From assembly GCA_021646405.1 (NCBI GenBank), contig SOER01000003.1:62001-126000 (forward strand): a DNA stretch of 64,000 bases, read 5' to 3'. Below are positions 20,999-29,590 of this stretch, piece after piece. Origin of the DNA: Candidatus Loosdrechtia aerotolerans. Lineage in GTDB: Bacteria > Planctomycetota > Brocadiia > Brocadiales > Brocadiaceae. A model generated the notes under the pieces. That model saw only the letters and a program-made list of their open reading frames with translations. It ran no database searches and had not been told where the DNA came from. The position numbers and the translations under genes were made by a program. Position 1 is the stretch's first letter; each line of letters starts with the position of its first letter.

Positions 20999-22513
20999 TT
21001 AGCCCTTTTTTACAAAATTTTGTTTGAATTCCTTGATAGCACTTTCTAATTTCTGAGTTACTTCCTGATCAAGCTTTTTCTTCTCTTTAATCTCAATACC
21101 AATAGCGGCATATTTTTCTCTCATAAACTTCAGGAACTCACTCTCAAAAGACTTTACCTTACCAACAGCAATATCGTCCAAATATCCATTAATCCCGGCA
21201 AAGATTACCATAATCTGTTCTTCTACCGGTACCGGTGAATATTGTGGTTGCTTTAAAAGCTCTACAAGCCTGCTTCCCTTAGCTAATTGTGATTGTGTGA
21301 ATTTATCCAATTCAGAACCAAACTGTGCAAAGGAAGCCAGCTCCCGATACTGAGCCAGGGTTAACCGTAATGTGCCGGCTACCTTCTTCATTGCAGGAAT
21401 CTGGGCATTTCCACCAACCCTTGATACCGACAATCCGACCGAGACTGCAGGGCGTATACCAGCATTAAACAGATCACTTTCAAGATAAATCTGGCCGTCG
21501 GTAATTGAGATTACATTGGTTGGAATGTAAGCAGAATAATCACCCGCTTGTGTCTCTACAACGGGAAGCGCAGTTAAAGAGCCGCTGCCAAAATCATCAC
21601 TCAGTTTCGCAGCCCTTTCAAGCAATCGTGAGTGAAGATTAAATATATCACCAGGAAAGGCTTCCCGACCGGGCGGACGCCGTAATAATAACGAAATTTG
21701 GCGGTATGCAATTGCATGTTTGTACAAATCATCATACATAACTACAGCATGCATACTGTTATCCCGAAAATATTCACCCATAGCACAACCGGCATATGGT
21801 GCGATATACTGAAGCGGAGCAGGGTCAGATGCGGAAGCTACTACGACGATGCTTATATCCAGCACTTTGTGGTCTTCCAATGTCTTAACAACATCAGCAA
21901 CGGTAGACATTTTTTGTCCAATTGCAACATAAATACAATAAACACCTGTATTTCGCTGATTTATAATCGTATCAATAAGAATAGCGGTTTTTCCCGTTTG
22001 CCTGTCACCAATAATAAGCTCGCGCTGCCCCCTCCCAATTGGTATCATGGCATCAATGGCCTTGATGCCTGTCTGTAATGGCTCTTTCACAGGCTGTCTC
22101 TCGACCACATTCGGTGACGAACCTTCGATAGATCTAAATTCTTCGGCAGCAATAGGCCCTTTACCATCAATAGGCTGACCTAACGCATTCACAACACGTC
22201 CTAATAATGCCTTACCTACAGGAACTTGTACAATCTTTCCTGTGGTCTTTACAATATCACCTTCCTTAATCTTTTCATCTGAACCAAGAAGAATTGCGCC
22301 AACATTATCTTCTTCAAGATTCATAGCGATGCCGTATACGTTTTCAGGAAACTCCAATAGTTCACTAGAAAGACAGTTATCTAAACCATAAATACGCGCA
22401 ACCCCATCTCCCACCTGCATAACATACCCGACATTCTCTAATTTTAGTTTTTCCTCATAACCCTCAATCTCTTTTGTAATGATTGAAGTAATATCAGTGG
22501 ATGCTAGTGCCAT
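20999..22513 (-). CDS. atpA: ATP synthase F1 subunit alpha
   Basis: 504 residues, standard length. Non-catalytic nucleotide-binding Walker [11 protein letters not shown], the arginine-finger region [14 protein letters not shown] and the N-terminal delta-binding helix are present. The ATG at 22513 follows a 238-base gap after atpH that holds hairpins (22634-22658 and a smaller one at 22528-22545 just before the ribosome site), unusual within an atp operon. Confidence 0.97.
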   Translation of the reverse strand: MALASTDITSIITKEIEGYEEKLKLENVGYVMQVGDGVARIYGLDNCLSSELLEFPENVYGIAMNLEEDNVGAILLGSDEKIKEGDIVKTTGKIVQVPVGKALLGRVVNALGQPIDGKGPIAAEEFRSIEGSSPNVVERQPVKEPLQTGIKAIDAMIPIGRGQRELIIGDRQTGKTAILIDTIINQRNTGVYCIYVAIGQKMSTVADVVKTLEDHKVLDISIVVVASASDPAPLQYIAPYAGCAMGEYFRDNSMHAVVMYDDLYKHAIAYRQISLLLRRPPGREAFPGDIFNLHSRLLERAAKLSDDFGSGSLTALPVVETQAGDYSAYIPTNVISITDGQIYLESDLFNAGIRPAVSVGLSVSRVGGNAQIPAMKKVAGTLRLTLAQYRELASFAQFGSELDKFTQSQLAKGSRLVELLKQPQYSPVPVEEQIMVIFAGINGYLDDIAVGKVKSFESEFLKFMREKYAAIGIEIKEKKKLDQEVTQKLESAIKEFKQNFVKKG

Positions 22514-22527
22514 ACCCCCTTACTCCT

Positions 22528-22545
22528 ATCTAAAATTATTTAGAT
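22528..22545 (-). promoter_or_regulatory. Small hairpin next to the atpA ribosome-binding site
   Basis: Seven-base arms ATCTAAA and TTTAGAT with a four-base loop lie directly upstream of the atpA Shine-Dalgarno. The position could influence atpA translation, but the stem is AT-rich and weak. Confidence 0.3.
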
Positions 22546-22633
22546 CCTTTCCCACGTTCTTTGTGAATTATTATTTCACTTACAAATAAACGTGATCAAA
22601 GAACCTCAATAAAAATTACCAAATTTTAAAACA

Positions 22634-22658
22634 TGTGGCAGGAATAAATCCTGCCACA
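22634..22658 (-). terminator. Intra-operon hairpin between atpH and atpA (attenuator or processing site)
   Basis: Perfect ten-base arms TGTGGCAGGA / TCCTGCCACA with a five-base loop. In the direction of transcription it is followed by ATGTTTTAAAATTT, a partly U-rich tail. It lies in a 238-base gap in an otherwise tightly packed operon. It could be a leaky terminator, an mRNA stabiliser or an RNase site that separates membrane-sector from F1 gene expression. Confidence 0.5.
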
Positions 22659-22751
22659 CATTTATTGTCTCGTTATTGTATAGTTTACCGATATACATGA
22701 GTAAATTATACTAAGCACTTATCTCTTTTTATAGAAAATGGTTAGATCAAA

Positions 22752-23300
22752 CTACGCTGTACGTACTGACAGCAATTTGTTTTTCAGATTTTGTAACCTA
22801 TTTGCAACGCTCCCATCAATCAAATTATTCCCGATCTGAACAATCATTCCTCCAAGGATATCGGGGTTGCGAACAATCTCGATTTCCGGTGTCCTGCCAG
22901 TAATTTTATGTAACTGCTTCTTGAAGTTATCCAGCCTTTCCCCTGTCAAAGGGATTACTGTCTGGACCCTAACTTTAACGATTCCCTTTTTTTCATCAAT
23001 AGCCTCTTTATATATCTCAGAAATGAATTCTAACACCCGCTCCTTTCTTCGGTCTATCAATAAATATAAGAAGTTCCTCATAAGATCTGAGACTGGCTCA
23101 CCAAATACATCTTTGATTAAATCCTTTTTATCATCTCGCGAAATTGTCGGATGAAAGAGTACCTTTTTCAGGTTGTCATGTCTTGTAATTACATCAGAAA
23201 CTAAGTCTAAATCTTTTTCTATCCGTTCAAACTCCCCCCTTTTAGAAGCGACATCCAACAGGGCATTAACAAATGTAATTGCAACACTTTTATCTAACAC
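22752..23300 (-). CDS. atpH: ATP synthase F1 subunit delta
   Basis: 182 residues. Weakly conserved family, recognisable by FVNALLDVASKRGEFERIEKD, the middle LYLLIDRRKERVLEFISEIY and the C-terminal IGNNLIDGSVANRLQNLK. Delta links the peripheral stalk to the top of F1. GTG start at 23300; its first codons overlap the last codons of atpF by 11 bases, indicating translational coupling. Confidence 0.95.
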   Translation of the reverse strand: MLDKSVAITFVNALLDVASKRGEFERIEKDLDLVSDVITRHDNLKKVLFHPTISRDDKKDLIKDVFGEPVSDLMRNFLYLLIDRRKERVLEFISEIYKEAIDEKKGIVKVRVQTVIPLTGERLDNFKKQLHKITGRTPEIEIVRNPDILGGMIVQIGNNLIDGSVANRLQNLKNKLLSVRTA

Positions 23301-23799
23301 GTAATTCCCCTATCTCTTCAATAAAATCATCGACGATCTCTTCAGCAGTCTTTGGACTTATCGATTGTTGAATGATTTTGGAAGAAGCCAGAACGGAAAG
23401 GGTTACAACCTGTTCCTTTATTTCAGCCAGTGCCTTTTTCCGTTCTTGCTCAATACCTTCCTGTGCCTTGATTTTGGCTTGTTCAACCTCTTCCCTGGCA
23501 CGCTTAACAATCTCTTCACTCATACGATTGCCATCATTAATTGCTTCCTGAATCCTCCGTGCAGCCTCAGCTTCAGTCTCAGAAAGCTTCTTTTGGTACT
23601 CTAATCTGATCCTCTCCGCCTCTGCCATATCATTTTCAATCTTCTCATAGGTATTCTTTACTTCATCAGTTCGAGCCTGAATCATGGCAGAAACCTTACC
23701 AAAAAGGAATTTTTTAAGGACAAAGAGCAGTATTAAAAAACCCGTTCCCTGGATAATGATTAACTTAAAATTAATTCCCAAGGTATTTAAAATATCCAA
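23290..23799 (-). CDS. atpF: ATP synthase F0 subunit b
   Basis: 169 residues. One N-terminal membrane helix (FKLIIIQGTGFLILLFVLKKF) followed by a long charged helix rich in Glu, Arg, Ala and Lys, as expected for the peripheral stalk dimer. Overlaps atpH by 11 bases. Only one b gene is present, so the stalk is probably a homodimer. Confidence 0.95.
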   Translation of the reverse strand: MDILNTLGINFKLIIIQGTGFLILLFVLKKFLFGKVSAMIQARTDEVKNTYEKIENDMAEAERIRLEYQKKLSETEAEAARRIQEAINDGNRMSEEIVKRAREEVEQAKIKAQEGIEQERKKALAEIKEQVVTLSVLASSKIIQQSISPKTAEEIVDDFIEEIGELRVR

Positions 23800-23814
23800 G
23801 ACATCCCCTCCTAA

Positions 23815-24087
23815 CTATTTTACAGCATGCTGAATCAATTCAAGGACGGCTTCTGTCTTTGGTAATTTTCCAAGAAGCATAAAGGACATCATCAATGAAT
23901 AGATTGTTAACGATTCAATAAAGGCTAAACCTACGAACATAACAAGCTGTATCCGGCCTGCCGTTTCTGGTTGCCTGGCGATACTCGTTGTTGCGCCATA
24001 AACTGCCATACCTTGTCCAATAGCACAACCAAAAGCCGCAATTGCTATCAAAGCTACCGACACTGCCAACACTGCAAAATAAACCAC
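23815..24087 (-). CDS. atpE: ATP synthase F0 subunit c (rotor ring)
   Basis: 90 residues, two membrane helices joined by the polar loop RQPE (residues 38-41). The ion-binding carboxylate is E58 in GLAFIESLTIYSL. Q25 in helix 1 (CAIGQGMA) and S59 and Y63 in helix 2 have the same spacing relative to E58 as the sodium ligands Gln32, Glu65, Ser66 and Tyr70 of Ilyobacter tartaricus; Thr67 is replaced by Leu. This suggests possible sodium binding but proton use cannot be ruled out. GTG start at 24087 with GGAGG seven bases upstream. Confidence 0.96.
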   Translation of the reverse strand: MVYFAVLAVSVALIAIAAFGCAIGQGMAVYGATTSIARQPETAGRIQLVMFVGLAFIESLTIYSLMMSFMLLGKLPKTEAVLELIQHAVK

Positions 24088-24112
24088 TTCACATCCTCCT
24101 TTTCAAAAAATG

Positions 24113-24877
24113 TTAATGATGTTCTTCTTCCTCATGGATGCCAATCGCACCCGCTATATAAAAACTTGCCAATAATGAGAAGATCATTGCTTGTATTGTG
24201 CTTCCCAGCAAGGCAAGAAAAACCATCGGGAGATGCATTGGTAAGGGTATATACCCCAGGAGAAACGGAGAAATTCCAATAAATATTGCAATAATAGTAT
24301 CTTCTCCCATAACATTGCCAAATAAACGCATTGATAGGGATAGTGGACGTGAAAGAAATTCTTGCATTAAATGCAATGGGAATACTAACGGAGCGAGCCA
24401 AATTGGCTTCCCGGCCATATGCTTAAGATACCCTACAACACCGTTATTCTTTACTCCCTGGTAATGGGTAACAAAAAAGACAATCAACGTTAGAGCTATG
24501 GTTGTATTAAAGTTACTCGTTGGTGAGTGAAAAAACGGTATTTGCCCTAACATGTTCATGGTAAAAATATATATGAATAATGTCCCAATAAATGGAATAA
24601 ACGGCCCTGCAGCTCGTCCCATCTGCGATCGGGTAAAATTCTCAAGCCCTAGTACTATAATTTCTAAAAAAGCTTGGAGCCTGCCCGGAATTTTTCTCAA
24701 TCTCATGGTTGCAAGGATAGAAAATATACCCAGGAATATAATTATCGTTGCAGACATGATAATTGGTACCCAGTCATGCTTTGTTAGGCCTAAAAATTGG
24801 CTATGAGGATCAACTGGTACCAAATCCACAAACGATGGTAGTTCTGTTGTATTTTCATTTCCACCTGCAGCAGACAC
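24113..24877 (-). CDS. atpB: ATP synthase F0 subunit a
   Basis: 254 residues with five or six membrane helices. The essential arginine is in LSLSMRLFGNVMGED, and the N-terminal TKHDWVPIIMSATIII and C-terminal LLGSTIQAMIFSLLASFYI segments are typical. It forms the ion half-channels next to the c-ring. GTG start at 24877. The C-terminus is histidine-rich (HEEEEHH), a feature also seen in other subunit a tails. Confidence 0.96.
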   Translation of the reverse strand: MSAAGGNENTTELPSFVDLVPVDPHSQFLGLTKHDWVPIIMSATIIIFLGIFSILATMRLRKIPGRLQAFLEIIVLGLENFTRSQMGRAAGPFIPFIGTLFIYIFTMNMLGQIPFFHSPTSNFNTTIALTLIVFFVTHYQGVKNNGVVGYLKHMAGKPIWLAPLVFPLHLMQEFLSRPLSLSMRLFGNVMGEDTIIAIFIGISPFLLGYIPLPMHLPMVFLALLGSTIQAMIFSLLASFYIAGAIGIHEEEEHH

Positions 24878-24919
24878 TCGACTTTCACCCCTTTCTTCAT
24901 TTATATCAAATTAAAAATT

Positions 24920-25375
24920 TCATACGTTACTATCTTTAAAAGGTACCTTAACTGCTCTGTTTACATAACCTACAATCAATTTACTTCCAATTTTCATCAT
25001 CATCACTATAATAACAATACCAAGACCTAGCGCTGTCGCAATTATATTAATATCCAAGAATAAACAAGAGGAGAGTAAGATTGCCCCCATAGTGAAGTAT
25101 TTCAGGAGGCCTATCTTTAAAAAAAATCTTTGTATCTTAGGTTTTTGATTTTCACCTCTGTACGATATAGCCCGTTGTATCGTCCACCATAATGTTTTAT
25201 AGAAACCAAGACTTATAAAACAACCTATCGCAAGGCTTAATGTCGATATAAGCGACACAGAGGATAATGAACAGATAATCATGAGTAGCGATAAAAAAAA
25301 GGACGTCTTGAGCACCCTATCGGGAAACCCACTATCGAGAGACAAGAGTAATTTTTCCTTATCCTCTATCGCCAT
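24920..25375 (-). CDS. atpI: ATP synthase-associated membrane protein AtpI
   Basis: 151 residues with four predicted membrane helices (for example VLKTSFFLSLLMIICSLSSV and YFTMGAILLSSCLFLDINII). Its place directly upstream of atpB and its size match AtpI (ATP synthase subunit I), which assists c-ring assembly and ion uptake in other bacteria. It overlaps atpZ by 17 bases. The sequence of this family is poorly conserved, so the call rests mostly on topology and position. Confidence 0.78.
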   Translation of the reverse strand: MAIEDKEKLLLSLDSGFPDRVLKTSFFLSLLMIICSLSSVSLISTLSLAIGCFISLGFYKTLWWTIQRAISYRGENQKPKIQRFFLKIGLLKYFTMGAILLSSCLFLDINIIATALGLGIVIIVMMMKIGSKLIVGYVNRAVKVPFKDSNV

Positions 25376-25616
25376 GACCCTTTTTATTCTCCCCTGACAA
25401 TTTCTTTACTAATTTGAAAAACTCTATAAAACTTCCTGTAATTCCTAACAAGATAAGGATTAATGTAAGCCACGGATATGTATCAAATCTTTTGTCTAAA
25501 TAACTACCCAAAAAATACCCGCCTGCTATGGCCCCGGCTGTCGTAAAACCAAACCCTCCTATCAATCCAACAATTCGGTATGCTTCGTTATCCTTATCTT
25601 TCTTTGTGTGAAACAA
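25359..25616 (-). CDS. atpZ: AtpZ/AtpI-type small membrane protein
   Basis: 85 residues, two membrane hairpin helices: GLIGGFGFTTAGAIAGGYFL GSYLD and LTLILILLGITGSFIEFFKL. The pattern (glycine-rich helix, Y/F-LGSYLD, then IxGxxxGF-type helix ending in FK) is that of AtpZ, which forms a magnesium or assembly accessory with AtpI. First member of the ATP synthase set proper; four bases after the PhoU-like gene. Confidence 0.8.
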   Translation of the reverse strand: MFHTKKDKDNEAYRIVGLIGGFGFTTAGAIAGGYFLGSYLDKRFDTYPWLTLILILLGITGSFIEFFKLVKKLSGENKKGHGDRG

Positions 25617-25620
25617 AATA

Positions 25621-26250
25621 TCACTTACTCATAAAGAATCTGTCAATCGCCTGTTTCGTATGCCAAATCACTTTCGTTAAAGAGTTAACAATACTTAAGT
25701 ATAATGTAGAACTCTGGGGCTGGCAGAGACCCTTAATCAGCCGCTCTTCGTGCTCTTCAGAATAAATATCAACCGTCCGATTAATGTTTGCGCACTTATC
25801 AAGGATATGGTTCTTCAGTATTTCATTTTTCGTTAAAATCGTATCACCAGCAACTGTTAAAACATCAATAGTCTCCCGAAAGAGATGACCGATCTCACTA
25901 ACACCTTTGTCACTAAACAATATTCCTTCATTCACCTTCACTTGTACATGCCGGAGAACATCATCTATCCCAGTAATCGCCATTTCCACATTTCCGATAA
26001 CTGCCATTAGCGATTTTATCATATCTTTATCTGCATCGGATTGTACACCTTTATCACTAAGAACGTTCATTAATTCGTTCTCTTCCTCATGAATAGCCTG
26101 GCTTAATTTTTTTGCTTCATCGATTGATTCCATCTTATGTTTCATAAAGCCTTCCATGCAGAAGTTTAAAATCGCTTCAGTATCAAAACACATCTTACTG
26201 ATACGCTCAATTATAGCTTTAATATCTTTATTTATGTTTATAATTGCCAT
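25621..26250 (-). CDS. PhoU-like all-helical protein
   Basis: 209 residues predicted to be almost wholly alpha-helical with heptad-like spacing and no membrane segment. It resembles the PhoU-like helical bundle found alone or at the end of phosphate transporters (for example EAILNFCMEGFMKHKMESIDEAKKL style), though I cannot name a family with confidence. It sits between hemL and atpZ with eight and four bases of spacing, so it is surely in the ATP synthase transcript, which is not a usual place for such a protein. Function unknown. Confidence 0.6.
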   Translation of the reverse strand: MAIININKDIKAIIERISKMCFDTEAILNFCMEGFMKHKMESIDEAKKLSQAIHEEENELMNVLSDKGVQSDADKDMIKSLMAVIGNVEMAITGIDDVLRHVQVKVNEGILFSDKGVSEIGHLFRETIDVLTVAGDTILTKNEILKNHILDKCANINRTVDIYSEEHEERLIKGLCQPQSSTLYLSIVNSLTKVIWHTKQAIDRFFMSK

Positions 26251-26257
26251 ATGTTAT

Positions 26258-27550
26258 TTAAAAACCTTTTATGACCTCTTTAAAGGCATCAACAGTTTCA
26301 TCGATCTCTTTTTCACCGTGAACTGTTGACATAAAAGCAGCCTCGAACTGGGACGGTGCAAAGTAGAATCCCCGGTCAAGCATGCCGTGAAAAAACCCTG
26401 CATATCGTTTTGTATTACACAATTTTGCTGTAGCATAATCGATAACCGGCTGATCAGTAAAGAATGTACACATCATCGAACCTACCCGTGTATGGTATGC
26501 AGGTATCCCGACATCCTTACAAACTTTTTCCATACCTGCAGCCAATCGCTGAGATTTTTCCTCCAGAGACTGATATAAAGTCTTGTCTTTTAATATCTCT
26601 AATGTAACAATACCAGCAGTCATAGCTACGGGGTTACCCGATAGCGTACCGGCTTGATAGATAGCACCTACAGGCGATATACAATCCATAATCTCCCTCT
26701 TACCGCCATATGCACCTACCGGAAGACCGCCACCGATAATTTTTCCTAATGTTGTTAAGTCTGGCATAACATTATAAAGTGACTGAGCACCGCCGTATGC
26801 TACCCTGAAACCCGTCATTACTTCATCAAAGACCAGAACAATCCCGTGCTTTTTTGTTATTTCCCGCAGTCCTTCTAAAAAATTCTTCTTCGGCGGTACA
26901 ACACCCATGTTTCCGGCAATTACTTCAACGATGATGCAAGCAATATCCTTTCCCCGTCTTGAACAAACTTCATTCACTGCATCTATATCATTGTATGGAA
27001 GCGATATCGTATGTTTAACAAAATCCTGAGGGACACCCGGGCTCGTGGGCGTTCCCAAAGTTGTTGCACCTGAACCTGCCTGAATAAGCAAACTATCCAC
27101 ATGTCCATGGTAACAGCCATCAAACTTGATTACTGCATCACGTTTCGTAAATCCTCTCGCCAAACGGATCGCGCTCATTGTTGCCTCTGTACCAGAATTT
27201 ACCATTCTTACCTTTTCCAAAGAAGGCATTGCATCCTTGATAAGCTGTGCTAGTATCACTTCTAACTCTGTCGGGGCCCCGTAACTCATACCATTGGTAA
27301 CGGCTTCATGAATTCTGCTTATCACCCGTGGTTCCGCATGTCCTAAAATAAGCGGACCCCATGAACCCACGTAATCTACGTATTTGTTATCATCAATATC
27401 TGTTAAATAACACCCTGCGCCGGATTTTATAAAAAGCGGCGTACCACCAACTCCGCCAAAGGCCCTCACAGGACTATTCACTCCGCCGGGTATAAGATTT
27501 TGCGCTTCAGCAAACAGCTTTTCTGATTTTTCCGTAATTCTTTTTGACAT
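26258..27550 (-). CDS. hemL: Glutamate-1-semialdehyde 2,1-aminomutase
   Basis: 430 residues, the family length. PLP fold-type I enzyme with NSGTEATMSAIRLARG, FDEVMTGFRVA (Asp that contacts the pyridine ring) and the Schiff-base lysine in TTLGKIIGGGLPVGAYGG. It makes 5-aminolevulinate for heme and corrin synthesis by the C5 pathway. It is the first gene of the transcript that continues into the ATP synthase operon; heme demand and respiration may be co-ordinated by this linkage, which is inference. Confidence 0.97.
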   Translation of the reverse strand: MSKRITEKSEKLFAEAQNLIPGGVNSPVRAFGGVGGTPLFIKSGAGCYLTDIDDNKYVDYVGSWGPLILGHAEPRVISRIHEAVTNGMSYGAPTELEVILAQLIKDAMPSLEKVRMVNSGTEATMSAIRLARGFTKRDAVIKFDGCYHGHVDSLLIQAGSGATTLGTPTSPGVPQDFVKHTISLPYNDIDAVNEVCSRRGKDIACIIVEVIAGNMGVVPPKKNFLEGLREITKKHGIVLVFDEVMTGFRVAYGGAQSLYNVMPDLTTLGKIIGGGLPVGAYGGKREIMDCISPVGAIYQAGTLSGNPVAMTAGIVTLEILKDKTLYQSLEEKSQRLAAGMEKVCKDVGIPAYHTRVGSMMCTFFTDQPVIDYATAKLCNTKRYAGFFHGMLDRGFYFAPSQFEAAFMSTVHGEKEIDETVDAFKEVIKGF

Positions 27551-27693
27551 ATGATTTTAATTTTTATATATTTTAGCTAAAAATGGTTGTAAGTCTATAA
27601 GATTCTTTAAGTACCGTAAAGACTGGCATCATAGCAAACATTAAAATTTTTGTCAATGTTTTTCATAAAATTTAAAAAAATCTACGAATACCT

Positions 27694-28368
27694 ATGGTGA
27701 AAAAGATTCAGTTAGGGGTGTTAATCTCTGGAAGCGGCAGCACCCTTCAAAATTTTATCGATCAGATAAAAGCAGGAAAACTCAACGCCCATATTCAAGT
27801 TGTTATAAGTAGCAAGTATGATGTTGCTGGTTTAGACCGGGCAATAAGGAATAACATACCTACGGCAGTTATTCCTTATTCACATTATAAGGATATTGAT
27901 TCATTCAGCAGTGCTATTACCCGGGAACTTGATAGGTATTCCATCGATTTGATTGCCCTTGCAGGTTTTATTCATCTTTACAAAATTCCCGAGAAATATT
28001 TAGGAAGGATTATGAACATCCATCCCGCCCTTATTCCTGCCTTCTCCGGGCATGGATATTATGGCAGAAAGGTTCATGAAGCAGTCGTTAACTCTGGTGT
28101 AAAGGTATCCGGATGTACGGTACATTTTGCCGATAATACCTATGACACCGGCCCTATTATTCTCCAGAGAGCCGTTCCCGTATTCTTCGAGGACACCCCG
28201 GATACCCTTGCTGCACGAGTATTAAAGGAGGAATATGAAGCATACCCCGAAGCAATACGCCTTTTTGCTGAGGGGAGATTACAAAGAGTCGGCAGAAAGG
28301 TAAAAGTACTTAATTCAAAGGAAAACTATAAACAACATGAAAATTCACAGAATTCTCATTACCAATAA
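27694..28368 (+). CDS. purN: Phosphoribosylglycinamide formyltransferase
   Basis: 224 residues. Formyl-folate-dependent transferase of purine synthesis. The substrate loop LISGSGSTLQNFID, the catalytic segment MNIHPALIPAF (Asn and His of the active site) and GCTVHFADNTYDTGPII (catalytic Asp) are all visible. The Pro-Ser usual in IHPSLLP is Ala here, which is a conservative change. Divergent from hemL. No other pur genes nearby. Confidence 0.93.
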   Translation: MVKKIQLGVLISGSGSTLQNFIDQIKAGKLNAHIQVVISSKYDVAGLDRAIRNNIPTAVIPYSHYKDIDSFSSAITRELDRYSIDLIALAGFIHLYKIPEKYLGRIMNIHPALIPAFSGHGYYGRKVHEAVVNSGVKVSGCTVHFADNTYDTGPIILQRAVPVFFEDTPDTLAARVLKEEYEAYPEAIRLFAEGRLQRVGRKVKVLNSKENYKQHENSQNSHYQ

Positions 28369-28501
28369 AAACAGACCGTCAATAATACGGTACGAAATCT
28401 TTCCTCCTTAATTTATTCTCTTGCAAATTTTTAGTGATTCCTTTAACCTTTAAAATTGAAATAGGATGAAGGTATGTTTTTATGTGAAAGGTTTCCATTT
28501 T

Positions 28502-29227
28502 ATGAAAAATTGCATAGCAACATCTCTGTGTTTTTTCCTTGTAGTTTTCATGGTGGGTTGTGGTAAGAACGACACACCGTCTACAAGCGTGGGAATTCTC
28601 TATACACCGGGAAACATAAAGAACGAAAACCATAGAGATGAAACATCCCAACAGGATGCCTCTACGGCCGTATATCTTCAACAACTCAGTAACAAACTAA
28701 AAGTAATGAATAACGACGATGTATTTCGATATGCACTTGATTTACAAAATCAGGGAAGATATTCTGAAGCCCTGGCAGCATACAACAAAATTATAGAGAC
28801 GGATGAGAGCTATCCTGAAATTTATTATCACCGGGGTCTTTTATACCGGGATATGGATGCGCAGGATGAAGCTATTTGTGCCTTTCAGACAGCTGTTATC
28901 CAGAACCCAGATTCTGCTGAAATTCACTATAATCTTGGTTATGCTTACCAGCGTAAGGGGCTGTACACTGAAGCTATCACTGAATACCAAAAAGCCTTAG
29001 GACTTATTTCTGAAAATAAGACAAAACAAAAATCTTCCATCCATTTCAACCTTGGTTCTTCTTATTTTTCTCAGGGGTCCATTGATGATGCAATCAGCGA
29101 ATATGAAAAGGTATTAACTTATAACCCCCGGGATAAGGAAACCCATCAAAAACTTGGTATTGCTTATACAGCCAAGGGTTGGGTAGATAAGGCCAAAAAT
29201 GAGTTCTCTCTCAGCACTGAAAAATAA
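28502..29227 (+). CDS. TPR lipoprotein
   Basis: 241 residues from the ATG at 28502, chosen because the protein then begins with a lipoprotein signal (MKNCIATSLCFFLVVFMVGC, lipobox). A longer frame from 28466 is possible but would bury the signal. The mature protein has a Ser/Thr-rich linker and four to five tetratricopeptide repeats from residue ~80 (EIYYHRGLLYRDMDAQDEAI, EIHYNLGYAYQRKGLYTEAI and later copies). Likely an envelope-attached scaffold. Function unknown. Confidence 0.78.
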   Translation: MKNCIATSLCFFLVVFMVGCGKNDTPSTSVGILYTPGNIKNENHRDETSQQDASTAVYLQQLSNKLKVMNNDDVFRYALDLQNQGRYSEALAAYNKIIETDESYPEIYYHRGLLYRDMDAQDEAICAFQTAVIQNPDSAEIHYNLGYAYQRKGLYTEAITEYQKALGLISENKTKQKSSIHFNLGSSYFSQGSIDDAISEYEKVLTYNPRDKETHQKLGIAYTAKGWVDKAKNEFSLSTEK

Positions 29228-29343
29228 TAAATCCCCAGAAATTCCATGAAACTGAATAGAGAGAAAGCAGATACGATACTCTTTATAACTTGTGTTTTAC
29301 CTGTGCTCAACATATACACCTCTGTTGTATTCCTGGAGAGAGT

Positions 29344-29559
29344 ATGAAAGACCTTAAAAACAGGCTTGATTTATTAGAAATGGATTTAAAAAAGTTAGAG
29401 GAGAAAATAAAAGAAGAAGGGGATTACGGCACCGAGCAAGAATGGCATCATGTACTGCGCAGAGCAAGAAAAATCGAGGAATTTGCAATTGCTCAATTGG
29501 CAGTCAAAAAATATTTAGAAGAACAGAAAAAATCGGAAAACGGTCAGCGACAAACATAA
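29344..29559 (+). CDS. Small coiled-coil protein
   Basis: 71 residues from the ATG at 29344, supported by GGAGAG just upstream; a longer frame from 29290 has no ribosome site. Very rich in Glu, Lys and Leu with a heptad-like pattern (MKDLKNRLDLLEMDLKKLEE). No known family. It sits 31 bases before the large FAD oxidoreductase and may be co-transcribed with it. Confidence 0.55.
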   Translation: MKDLKNRLDLLEMDLKKLEEKIKEEGDYGTEQEWHHVLRRARKIEEFAIAQLAVKKYLEEQKKSENGQRQT

Positions 29560-29590
29560 AGCAAACATCGCGATACGGACCCCGTTATCC

